Source: Paludibacter sp.
GTDB lineage: Bacteria; Bacteroidota; Bacteroidia; Bacteroidales; Paludibacteraceae
Length of the DNA stretch: 64,000 bases
Assembly: GCA_024710005.1 (NCBI GenBank)
Contig: JANJVQ010000001.1
Coordinates: 19,013-83,012, forward strand
Reading direction: 5' to 3'
Below the pieces are notes generated by a model. That model was not told where the DNA came from. It searched no databases and saw only the letters and a list, made by a program, of their open reading frames with translations. A program made the position numbers and the translations under genes. Positions 33,868 to 41,852 of the stretch are shown in pieces. Numbering within the stretch: position 1 is the stretch's first letter; the number at the start of each line of letters is the position of its first letter.

Positions 33868-35917
33868 ACTCCCTAAACAAAATACTTGCAGATGACGGTG
33901 CGACTACAAAGATACTATCTTTTACCGTTCCCATACCATTCAAATCAATTTTTCCATCATGCATAGCCACATTCCAGTTATTTTGAGGTATTGATATTGT
34001 TGCAGGAATTCTGTTTCCGTTATAAATTACCAATATATCTCGCCAACTGTCACCATTCACTTTGCCATTGAGGGTATATGCCACCACATTGGGGAATTCG
34101 ATATCCAGGAACTTAAGATATTGCTGCACCATGACTTCAGTAGGCATTCGGAAAGCAGGATGTTGTCTGCGTAATTTTATCAGACCCTGATAATAATCAA
34201 AAATATCCCGGTATGTAGTTTTGTTATCCCAATTGATTTTATTAATTGAATCCGGTGATTGATAGGTGTTATGTACGCCTTTTTTGTTTCTGTAAACTTC
34301 TTCACCAGCGTAAATAAATGGGACTCCCTGCGCTGTAAATACCACTGTCTGAGCCAATTTGTTAAACTTCATCAATTCCTCGTCGGTTGCACCCGGAGGA
34401 CTCGCTTTTTTGAGTTTATCAACCAGGCACATATCATCGTGGCATGAAACATAATTAATCACCTGTGTAGGATTTTTCACATAGGCTTCTTTAGAATAAA
34501 TGGGTTTACTGTAATCAATCTGTGGGTGGTAAGTTGCACCCACCACGCCGAATTTTACAGATTCTTCGAGTCCTTCCACTCCGGAAACAAAGCCCGGCAC
34601 ATCGGGATTTGCCCAGCTACCTTTCAAAGCATCCCTGATGTCATCGCTGAAAACCGCGATACCATCAAATTGTTTTGCATGTTGTTTTAAAGCCCTGTTC
34701 TCATAAGCCAATGGCGAATCACCGGCTGTCCAACCTTCACCATAAACAAATATGGTAGGGTCGATGCGATCCAGCGTGGCACGTACTTCATTCATGGTTT
34801 CAATATCATGAATTCCCATCAGGTCGAATCGGAAACCATCAATATTATATTCTCTGGCCCAGTAACTGACGGATTCTACAATAAATTTTCGCATCATGGG
34901 TCGGTCGGATGCCGTTTCGTTTCCACAACCGGAAGCATTCGACCAGGTTGAATCGGCATTGAAACGATAAAAATATCCAGGGGCCAATAAATTCAGGTGC
35001 GAATCTTCTCCGGTATAGGTATGATTATAAACCACATCCATGATGACCCGGATACCGGCTTTGTGTAAAGCCTGCACCATCTGTTTAAATTCCCTGATTC
35101 GAACCGCAGGATTATAAGGATCGGTGGCATAACTACCTTCTGGCACGTTGTAATTCAGCGGATCATATCCCCAGTTATACTTGTTCTCTGCTAATTTTGT
35201 TTCGTCAATTGATGCAAAATCGTACGAAGGAAGTAAGTGTACATGCGTTACACCGAGTTCTTTCAGATGATCGATACCGGTTTTATCTCCAGCCGTATTC
35301 TTTGTTCCGTTCTCAGTAAAAGCCAAAAACTTTCCTTTATTTTTTATTCCAGAATTTTCTGCTATAGAAAAATCGCGCATGTGCACTTCATAAATCACAA
35401 TATCGGTAAAGCTTTGCAATTCGGGACGTTTATCCAACTCCCATCCTTCCGGATTCGTTTCTTTCATATCGATGATAGCTGCCCGTTTCCCGTTTACCCC
35501 AACTGCCTTTGCCCACATACCGGGAGTTTCTTTCAACCAGACATCATCCACTTTAACCTGAAAGGTATAAAATTTACCTTTCAAATCTTCCTGAATCTTA
35601 ATCCTCCAGGTACCTTTTTCTCCCCTTTTCATATCTTCAGATCGATAAGCCATACCTTCCTGTCCATTGTCATAAAGCAAGAGCTTTACCTCCGATGCTG
35701 TCGGCGCCCATACCCTGAAACTGGATGCATGTGGTGAGTAGATTAGTTCCAGGTCTGTGCCATCATACACCGGATATTCGTCAAAGGAGGAGTACTTTGG
35801 AGGGGTGTAGGTGCAGGAGACGATGGAAAGCAGTATAATAGCGGAAAACGGAAAGCGGAAAGCGAAAAACTTTCTCAATAAACTTGATTTATCTGATTTG
35901 TTAATAATTTTATTCAT
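33866..35917 (-). CDS. pulA: Type I pullulanase, lipoprotein
   Basis: Hydrolyses alpha-1,6 branches of pullulan, starch or glycogen-type glucans. After the lipoprotein signal (lipobox IVSC, Cys near residue 35) comes a CBM48-like domain (about 55-165, SSFRVWAPTASEVKLLLYDN), then a GH13 barrel with the type I pullulanase signature YNWGYDPLNYNVPEGSYAT, region I DVVYNHT, region II GFRFDLMG with the nucleophile Asp, region III EGW with the acid Glu, and region IV VSCHDDM. Length (683 aa) fits. The signal peptide h-region (FAFRFPFSAII) is encoded by a repeat array. The stop lies at the junction with another repeat. The start ATG overlaps the upstream stop (ATGA). Confidence 0.93.
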   Translation of the reverse strand: MNKIINKSDKSSLLRKFFAFRFPFSAIILLSIVSCTYTPPKYSSFDEYPVYDGTDLELIYSPHASSFRVWAPTASEVKLLLYDNGQEGMAYRSEDMKRGEKGTWRIKIQEDLKGKFYTFQVKVDDVWLKETPGMWAKAVGVNGKRAAIIDMKETNPEGWELDKRPELQSFTDIVIYEVHMRDFSIAENSGIKNKGKFLAFTENGTKNTAGDKTGIDHLKELGVTHVHLLPSYDFASIDETKLAENKYNWGYDPLNYNVPEGSYATDPYNPAVRIREFKQMVQALHKAGIRVIMDVVYNHTYTGEDSHLNLLAPGYFYRFNADSTWSNASGCGNETASDRPMMRKFIVESVSYWAREYNIDGFRFDLMGIHDIETMNEVRATLDRIDPTIFVYGEGWTAGDSPLAYENRALKQHAKQFDGIAVFSDDIRDALKGSWANPDVPGFVSGVEGLEESVKFGVVGATYHPQIDYSKPIYSKEAYVKNPTQVINYVSCHDDMCLVDKLKKASPPGATDEELMKFNKLAQTVVFTAQGVPFIYAGEEVYRNKKGVHNTYQSPDSINKINWDNKTTYRDIFDYYQGLIKLRRQHPAFRMPTEVMVQQYLKFLDIEFPNVVAYTLNGKVNGDSWRDILVIYNGNRIPATISIPQNNWNVAMHDGKIDLNGMGTVKDSIFVVAPSSASILFRE
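35840..35873. repeat. Family A repeat array inside pulA signal-peptide codons
   Basis: Plus-strand AGCGGAAAACGGAAAGCGGA followed by AAGCGAAAAACTTT, that is four GCGGAAA-type heptads. The same heptads recur at 36317-36356, 47931-47960, 58237-58258, 59381-59408 and 59461-59488, all intergenic. Here the array is in frame with pulA. Confidence 0.8.
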
Positions 35918-36288
35918 TGTCTATTCGTTGTTAGTTTCATTGTTCTTTTAGCTGTAATAATGCTGGATGATAACATTTTATTCAATTGGTTTGCATCATT
36001 TAATATACTTTCATATTGTAACTCTGAAATATAATGTGAACGAAACAATAATTCAATCCAATATATAGTTTCATTACATTCTTTCAATGCAATCGCATAT
36101 TTATGAACAAAATCAGCTTTACTTTCAGCTTGTTTTCCTTCAATAATCAACGCTCCAACTGCTGTTCCACTTCTCAATATTTGTTTTGATAGAACAAATT
36201 CTTTCTTTCTATCACACAAATACTTATATAGTTTAATACATCTTAATGCGAAATTAAAACTTTTTTCACGTAAAACAAACTTATTCAT
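35914..36288 (-). CDS. Four-helix-bundle protein (23S rRNA intervening-sequence-protein family)
   Basis: About 124 residues, start chosen at the ATG (MNKFVLREKSFNF); the longer frame to 36315 begins with TTG and adds nine unconserved residues. The pattern SFNFALRCIKLYKYL, LRSGTAVGALIIEGKQAES, and EIYW-type ECNETIYWIELL is that of the IVS/Avd-like four-helix bundle family, which is often found inside bacterial rRNA intervening sequences or alone in Bacteroidota genomes. Role unknown; family members bind nucleic acid in the retroelement Avd case. No rRNA is nearby. It overlaps pulA by 4 bases. Confidence 0.85.
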   Translation of the reverse strand: MNKFVLREKSFNFALRCIKLYKYLCDRKKEFVLSKQILRSGTAVGALIIEGKQAESKADFVHKYAIALKECNETIYWIELLFRSHYISELQYESILNDANQLNKMLSSSIITAKRTMKLTTNRQ

Positions 36289-36316
36289 ACGTTCAGGTTT
36301 AAATAAAGGTAGCAAA

Positions 36317-36356
36317 CGTTTTCAGCTTTCAGCTTTCAGCTTTCAGTTTTCCGCTT
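36317..36356. repeat. Family A array between dcp and the four-helix-bundle gene
   Basis: CTTTCAG repeated four times and then TTTTCCGCTT. It begins within one base of the dcp stop codon (36355-36357) and fills most of the gap to the next gene. Confidence 0.8.
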
Positions 36357-38436
36357 AATTTACTCCGCTTCTCTTCAAAAGCGCATCAATTGTTGGTTCC
36401 TGTCCGCGGAATCGCTTGTATAATACCATCGGATGTTCGGTGCCGCCTCTTTTGAGGATGTTCTCATAGAAAGATGTAGCAGTTTCCTTGTTGAAAATTC
36501 CTTTTTCAGCAAAGACTGAAAACGCATCTGCATCCAGCACTTCCGCCCATTTATAGCTGTAATAACCAGCGGCATATCCTCCGGCAAAGATGTGACTAAA
36601 GGCGGGACTCATACCGGTATTGGCAACATAAGGAAGAATCTGGGTTTTAGACATCGCCGTTTTCTCCATGTCTAACACATCTCCTTCAAACGGAGTTGTC
36701 AGGGTATGCCAGGCCATATCGACGTAACCGAAGCTCAATTGACGCAAACAGAAATAGGCTGCATTGAAATTATCAGCTGCCTTGATTTTTTCTATTAATT
36801 CAGCCGGAATTTTTTCGCCGGTTTCATAATGTACTGCAAACTCATCCAGAAATTCTTTTTGAGAAGCCCAGTTTTCAAGCATTTGGGAAGGCAGTTCAAC
36901 AAAATCACGATACACATTAGTTCCTGAAAGTGATTCGTAAGTACATTCAGACAACATACCATGTAATGCGTGACCAAATTCATGCAGGAAAGTGGTGACT
37001 TCATCATAAGTCAGCAAAGCCGGCTTGGTTTCGGTGGGACGTGTGAAATTCATTACGATGGTAATGTGGGGACGACTGTCCTTTCCTTTCTGCACCCACT
37101 GACCTTTGAATTCATTCATCCAGGCACCCGGGCGTTTCCCGTCGCGTGGGTGAAAATCTGTATATAAAACGGATAAAAACTTTCCGTTTTTATCTTTTAC
37201 CTCATAGACATCCACTTCAGGATGATATTTTTGAATTTTGTCATTTTTAATAAACTGCAATCCAAATAACTTCGTTGCCAACCCGAAAACCCCTTTTTTT
37301 ACATGTTCCAACTCAAAATAGGGTTTTAATATCTCATCATTTAATGCATATTTTTCATCTTTGAGTTTATCAGAATAAAACGACCAATCCCACGGTTGAA
37401 TTTTGAAATATGCACCCTGACTATCCGCATACGTTTGAACAGACTCAACTTCTTTTTCAGCATAAGGACGGTAAGCGTTTAACAAATCATCAAGTAATTT
37501 ATAAACATTGTCTTTATTTTCAGCCATACGATGCACCAGAACCTGATCTGCATAAGATTGATGACCAAGCAAATTAGCAATTTTCAAACGGGTATTGACG
37601 ATATTACGAATGATTTCGCGGTTATCATATTCTCCGCCATTCATACAACGTGTATTGAATGCCAAATAAAGCTCACGACGTAAATCCCTGTTTTCAGCAT
37701 ATTTCATGAAAGGAATATAGGTTGTTGCTTTTAAATTGAGTAACCAACCTTCTTTTCCGGCATTTTTTGCATTCAACGCCAGCATATCAAGCACATCCTG
37801 AGGTAATCCGGCAAGCAATGCTTTATCGGTAATTAATAAGCTCCAGTTATTGGTTTCCTTCAGAACATTCTGTCCGAATTGCAGTGTAAGCATACTGAGT
37901 TCTCTGGATAACTCACGATAAACAGCTTTATCTGATTCAGACAGGTTGGCTCCATTATCAGCAAAGCCATCGTAGGTCTTTTGCAAAAGACGTGCATCTT
38001 CAACATTCAGCTTTAACTGTTCACGCATTTCATACACGGCTTTGACTCTTGCAAACAACTTCTCATTGAGGCTAATAGCATTATAATGTTCAGACATCAG
38101 CGGAGATACCTTTTCAGCAATTTCCTGTAAGGCATCATTAGTTTCTGCGCTCAATAAATTATAAAAAGGCGACGAAACCTGACTCAGCAAATTACCGGCC
38201 TGCTCCAGTGCTACAATGGTATTCTCAAAAGTCGGTTTTTGTTTGTTATTGGTTATTTTATCAACCTCTGTAAGGTGAATCTTCATAGACTCCTCAAATG
38301 CAGGAAGATAATGTTTGGTTTCAATTGAATTAAAAGGAATTGTTCCGTAAGGAGTTTTATACTTACCCAATAATGGATTTGCCATTATAGCTATTGTGGT
38401 TATTGACATGAATAAAAATAATATGTTTCGTTTCAT
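36355..38436 (-). CDS. dcp: Peptidyl-dipeptidase / oligopeptidase A family zinc peptidase (M3)
   Basis: Releases C-terminal dipeptides from short peptides. The zinc motif HEFGHALH is near residue 485, followed by the third ligand region VELPSQMLENW typical of M3 enzymes, and YAAGYYSYKW near residue 620. Full length at 693 aa. MKRNILFLFMSITTIAIMAN looks like a signal peptide, so the enzyme is likely periplasmic, unlike E. coli Dcp, which is cytoplasmic. It overlaps the preceding type IX cargo gene by 4 bases. Confidence 0.92.
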   Translation of the reverse strand: MKRNILFLFMSITTIAIMANPLLGKYKTPYGTIPFNSIETKHYLPAFEESMKIHLTEVDKITNNKQKPTFENTIVALEQAGNLLSQVSSPFYNLLSAETNDALQEIAEKVSPLMSEHYNAISLNEKLFARVKAVYEMREQLKLNVEDARLLQKTYDGFADNGANLSESDKAVYRELSRELSMLTLQFGQNVLKETNNWSLLITDKALLAGLPQDVLDMLALNAKNAGKEGWLLNLKATTYIPFMKYAENRDLRRELYLAFNTRCMNGGEYDNREIIRNIVNTRLKIANLLGHQSYADQVLVHRMAENKDNVYKLLDDLLNAYRPYAEKEVESVQTYADSQGAYFKIQPWDWSFYSDKLKDEKYALNDEILKPYFELEHVKKGVFGLATKLFGLQFIKNDKIQKYHPEVDVYEVKDKNGKFLSVLYTDFHPRDGKRPGAWMNEFKGQWVQKGKDSRPHITIVMNFTRPTETKPALLTYDEVTTFLHEFGHALHGMLSECTYESLSGTNVYRDFVELPSQMLENWASQKEFLDEFAVHYETGEKIPAELIEKIKAADNFNAAYFCLRQLSFGYVDMAWHTLTTPFEGDVLDMEKTAMSKTQILPYVANTGMSPAFSHIFAGGYAAGYYSYKWAEVLDADAFSVFAEKGIFNKETATSFYENILKRGGTEHPMVLYKRFRGQEPTIDALLKRSGVN

Positions 38437-39800
38437 TTGGTTTTATTTATTACAATTTTTTGTTTTAATAGTTTGTTATCAACAGTTGTTGCCTTAATCA
38501 TATATATACCATCAGGTAGACCTGTCAGATCAACGACACCTGTACGATATTCATTCCTGTTATTTTTTACGATTTGACCATTCAGGTTCACAATTTCCCA
38601 ATTTTGAATAGAGTTGTCGTCTAAACTGATGTAGAATACGCCGTTAGAAGGATTAGGATAAATTTTCAGGCGATCTGATTCGTCCGTAATATTCGTAGTA
38701 ACCGTGGTTTCAAGGTTATATTTAACTTCCATGCGGTCAGCATTCATGATAGCAATCTCGTCATTAAAATAATATGGAATAAAGTTCTCGACATACTTCC
38801 CTGTTTCTCCTCCCCAAAAGTTATATTTTGATTCCATCAAACTTGGCTTCCCGTTTTCAGTACCACTGTATTCTATCGTGTAAATCTTTCTCCACTGACT
38901 GTAAATCAGCATATACATAATTTTCATAGTCAACACACCATTGGCATCATAAATATTCTCATATTTTGTATTTGAAGTCCAGAATAATGTATTAAAATAG
39001 GCATAAACTTCTTCGGTTAATCTGTTTTCCGGATCATACTGATACTCAATCTTTGTATTGTTTTCCCATTTTGAGGCTTTTTCATTCCATTTTTTCTGGA
39101 TTTGTCCGGTTAAATTTCCGCTCACTTTATCATAAAAATAAAGTGTTAATGATTCGTTTAAGTTTATATTGTTAATATTGTTCATCAAAATAACTGAATC
39201 AGGTTTACCTGTTGAGTTATATGTATAACGTACAAGGATTGATGTATCAGTTTGTAATGCTTCGCTTCCCGTGGTAATAATTTGCTGTATAACTTGTTTA
39301 TTCTGATTATAACTGAAAGAAATCTGTTGCGTGACATTTTTATTCTCCTTATTTGCCCTGGAATTTTTAATTGATTTTAATTTTCCATCATCATAATTGT
39401 AAATGATGTTTTTCTCTGTTTTTTCAGCACCATTCTCAACGCGGATGTATAATTCATTTTTTTTTTGTTCACCAACATACTCTGTATTAATCAGGTGATT
39501 TGTTTTCCATCCACCATTTTCCCATTTTTGTTCACGTTGGATAATACAATTATTGTTTTCGTAAACCCATTCGGTACGGGAAAGAGGAAATATCGAATAA
39601 TTTTTCAAATAATATTTATTCGACATCACTTTATTTCGGTTTTCATCATAGTAAAAGGTATGTCTGAAAACGCTGTCGCTTTTATTAACAACAATCTCTC
39701 TTACCAATGGCTTGTCGTCAGCATATATACTGCACATGAACTGCATTGACATAAGTATAATCAACAGCAGTATTCCGAAAGAATTGAATGGTTGTTTCAC
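38433..39800 (-). CDS. Type IX secretion cargo protein with C-terminal sorting domain
   Basis: The signal peptide MKQPFNSFGILLLIILMSMQ and the sorting domain at the C-terminus (about 380-455, LKIYPNPSNGVFYISLD, GQIVKNN, LPDGIYMIKA, KQKIVI) direct export by the type IX system, so the product should be on the cell surface or released. The middle (40-370) is a series of YD-like strands (TYYYDENRNK, YNYDDGKLKSI, YTYNSTGKPDSV, YQYDPENRLTEE), the weak tyrosine-aspartate repeat style of RHS-like surface proteins. No catalytic domain is evident. The stop overlaps the dcp start (ATGA). Confidence 0.85.
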   Translation of the reverse strand: MKQPFNSFGILLLIILMSMQFMCSIYADDKPLVREIVVNKSDSVFRHTFYYDENRNKVMSNKYYLKNYSIFPLSRTEWVYENNNCIIQREQKWENGGWKTNHLINTEYVGEQKKNELYIRVENGAEKTEKNIIYNYDDGKLKSIKNSRANKENKNVTQQISFSYNQNKQVIQQIITTGSEALQTDTSILVRYTYNSTGKPDSVILMNNINNINLNESLTLYFYDKVSGNLTGQIQKKWNEKASKWENNTKIEYQYDPENRLTEEVYAYFNTLFWTSNTKYENIYDANGVLTMKIMYMLIYSQWRKIYTIEYSGTENGKPSLMESKYNFWGGETGKYVENFIPYYFNDEIAIMNADRMEVKYNLETTVTTNITDESDRLKIYPNPSNGVFYISLDDNSIQNWEIVNLNGQIVKNNRNEYRTGVVDLTGLPDGIYMIKATTVDNKLLKQKIVINKTK

Positions 39801-39976
39801 AAAAAAATATTATATAATTTTTATTGGTAAAAAATCTGCCAAATATAGGTATTTTTTTTTTATTTCAATAATTATATTGAAGCGTTTAACAGCTTTAAAC
39901 AAAACTACTTGCACAACAAATATGACTTAAAAAAGAAAAAGGTTAAATTTAGCATCAGGATAAACCAAAAATATAT

Positions 39977-39984
39977 TACTTTTG
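39977..39984 (+). promoter_or_regulatory. Likely -7 element of the sugar-transferase gene
   Basis: TACTTTTG fits TAnnTTTG, about 58 bases before the start codon. The upstream element is weak. The rest of the gap (39801-40042) is AT-rich with no other signal. Confidence 0.45.
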
Positions 39985-40042
39985 TGTGATTTAACCATTC
40001 TTAAACTGGAGTTTTACCTGTTTTAACCATCTATCTTTATAA

Positions 40043-41578
40043 ATGAAACCAAAATCTGATAAATTAATATATACACCTTCTATTACCGCGATTCTTGCTG
40101 ATTTATTACTATTGGCAGTTGCAGTATTGATTGTTTTACTTGTTACACCCTTTTCTTCTGAGATACCATTCCAAAAATATTTTGATTTTACTTTTTTTTA
40201 CTTTGCATGCTGGTTCATTACATCCTATTTTTTTAAGCGCTATACCTTAGAACGCACGAATAATTACATGACCAATATTTTCAAATTGATTTGGACGATA
40301 TTGACGGTTCAGGTTGTATTAAGTGCTTTATTTCTTACTCCTCTGAATACAAGTTACTCCATTTGGATCATTGTAGGCTATTCACTGCTGATATTCTCTT
40401 TGGGTTCTATTTTTTATATTATCCAATTTACCATCAGTAACGTAACAGAATATAAAGACATCATTCAAATTGAAAAGGATAAACCAGATGACACTAAAAT
40501 TGTAACGAAAAAACGGGATAAAAGAAGTTCTCAAATACTAATAGACTCAATCATTGAATTTTCAGGGGAGAAGGTATATGCTTTTTTATCAAAATTTATT
40601 GATTTTAATCTGAAAAACAACCTCGTTTCTTTTTCTTCAAATTATTTCGATATCAAGTCAAAACCAGAAAAAAAATTTACCGGAATTGCTATTCTGAATA
40701 AACTGAACAATATAAGAGGAATTAACAAGTTATTCTCCATTGTAAATCATAAACTTCCAATGGAAGGTACATTTGTTTGTAGTTTTGAGCAAAGAAGCAC
40801 AAGAAAGAAAAGAATCTATGATACCTATCCAAAAGGCTTGAATCATATCATTTACTTCATTGACTACCTCACAAAAAGAGTTATCCCGAAGTTTTTCGTG
40901 ATGGATAAACTGTATTATAATATTACTCAGGGCAAGAACAGGATTTTATCAAAGACAGAAGTGTTAGGCCGGTTGGTATATTGTGGTTTCGATATTGTGG
41001 AAACAAAAAAACTAAATGGTATAACCTATGTCATTGCTAAAAAGATAAAAAATCTCGACGCGATTCTCGAAAGCAAACGTTATGGTCCGTTATTAACCTT
41101 GAGAAGACTAGGCAAAAACGGAAAGGTTTTCAATGTTTTCAAATTCAGAACCATGTATTCCTATGCAGAATATCTACAGGCTTATATCTACAGAACCAGC
41201 AAACTTCAAAAAGGCGGAAAGTTCAATAAGGACATACGTGTCAATACCATGGGAAAATTCATGCGTAAATACTGGATTGATGAGCTACCTATGTTTATCA
41301 ATGTTTTGCGTGGTGAAATGAAGCTTGTAGGAGTACGGCCGCTTAGCCAGCATTATTACAGCCTCTATGCCCCGGAATTACAAAAAATGAGGATACGTTA
41401 CAAACCGGGGTTGTTGCCTCCTTTTTATGCCGATTTACCTGAAACACTTGAGGAAATTCAGGAATCAGAGTTTCGTTACCTGCAAAGCTGTGAGAAAAAT
41501 GGTGTATTGGTAACTGACATGAAGTATCTGGTCAAAATTCTAAACAATATATTGATTAAACGGGTTAAAAGCGCTTGA
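40043..41578 (+). CDS. Sugar-phosphate transferase-like protein with 4-TM N-terminus
   Basis: Four membrane helices occupy residues about 12-135. A soluble middle region (about 150-345) ends RILSKTEVLGRLVYCGFDIV, which resembles the tail of a methyltransferase-like fold without an evident cofactor motif. The C-terminal part (about 355-511) has the phosphoglycosyl transferase landmarks GKNGKVFNVFKFRTM and WIDELPMFINVLRGEMKLVG then VRPL. The re-entrant KR..D..GP helix that normally precedes it is absent. I recall similar sequences in Bacteroidota glycan loci annotated as sugar transferases. It probably starts a lipid-linked glycan by loading a sugar phosphate on undecaprenyl phosphate, but the missing helix leaves this open. 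Confidence 0.7.
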   Translation: MKPKSDKLIYTPSITAILADLLLLAVAVLIVLLVTPFSSEIPFQKYFDFTFFYFACWFITSYFFKRYTLERTNNYMTNIFKLIWTILTVQVVLSALFLTPLNTSYSIWIIVGYSLLIFSLGSIFYIIQFTISNVTEYKDIIQIEKDKPDDTKIVTKKRDKRSSQILIDSIIEFSGEKVYAFLSKFIDFNLKNNLVSFSSNYFDIKSKPEKKFTGIAILNKLNNIRGINKLFSIVNHKLPMEGTFVCSFEQRSTRKKRIYDTYPKGLNHIIYFIDYLTKRVIPKFFVMDKLYYNITQGKNRILSKTEVLGRLVYCGFDIVETKKLNGITYVIAKKIKNLDAILESKRYGPLLTLRRLGKNGKVFNVFKFRTMYSYAEYLQAYIYRTSKLQKGGKFNKDIRVNTMGKFMRKYWIDELPMFINVLRGEMKLVGVRPLSQHYYSLYAPELQKMRIRYKPGLLPPFYADLPETLEEIQESEFRYLQSCEKNGVLVTDMKYLVKILNNILIKRVKSA

Positions 41579-41613
41579 GTCAGTGGCTAATTGGTTTAAG
41601 AATTTAAAAATTG

Positions 41614-41830
41614 TAGCGAATAGCGAATAACTATTAGCGAATAGCGTGGAGACTGGAGCGTGGAGACTGGAGCGTGGAGACTGGAGACTGGAGACTGGAG
41701 ACTGGAGACCGAATAATATATAGCAAATCGCTCAATAGTAAATTGCTTACATGTAACTTATATGGCTTATATGGTTTAAAAAATTTCTTTTGTGTTTCCT
41801 TAGTTTTCTTTTGTGCCTTTTGTGGTTCAA
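41614..41830. repeat. Composite of four repeat families (C, B, E, F) between the sugar transferase and Wzi genes
   Basis: Family C (TAGCGAATAGCGAATA, 41614-41646), family B (GGAGACT, six copies or more, 41647-41710), family E (41747-41780) and family F (CTTTTGTG / CTTTTGTGGTTC, 41784-41830) follow one another. Apart from about 35 bases the gap of 274 bases is made of repeats. A frame through family F precedes the Wzi start, and I do not count it as coding. Confidence 0.75.
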
Positions 41831-41852
41831 ATCACTGTATAAAAAACAGAAA

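Noticed and set aside
41790..41852. N-terminal extension of the Wzi-like protein
   Set aside because: Encoded by a repeat of family F; the signal peptide begins at the later ATG.
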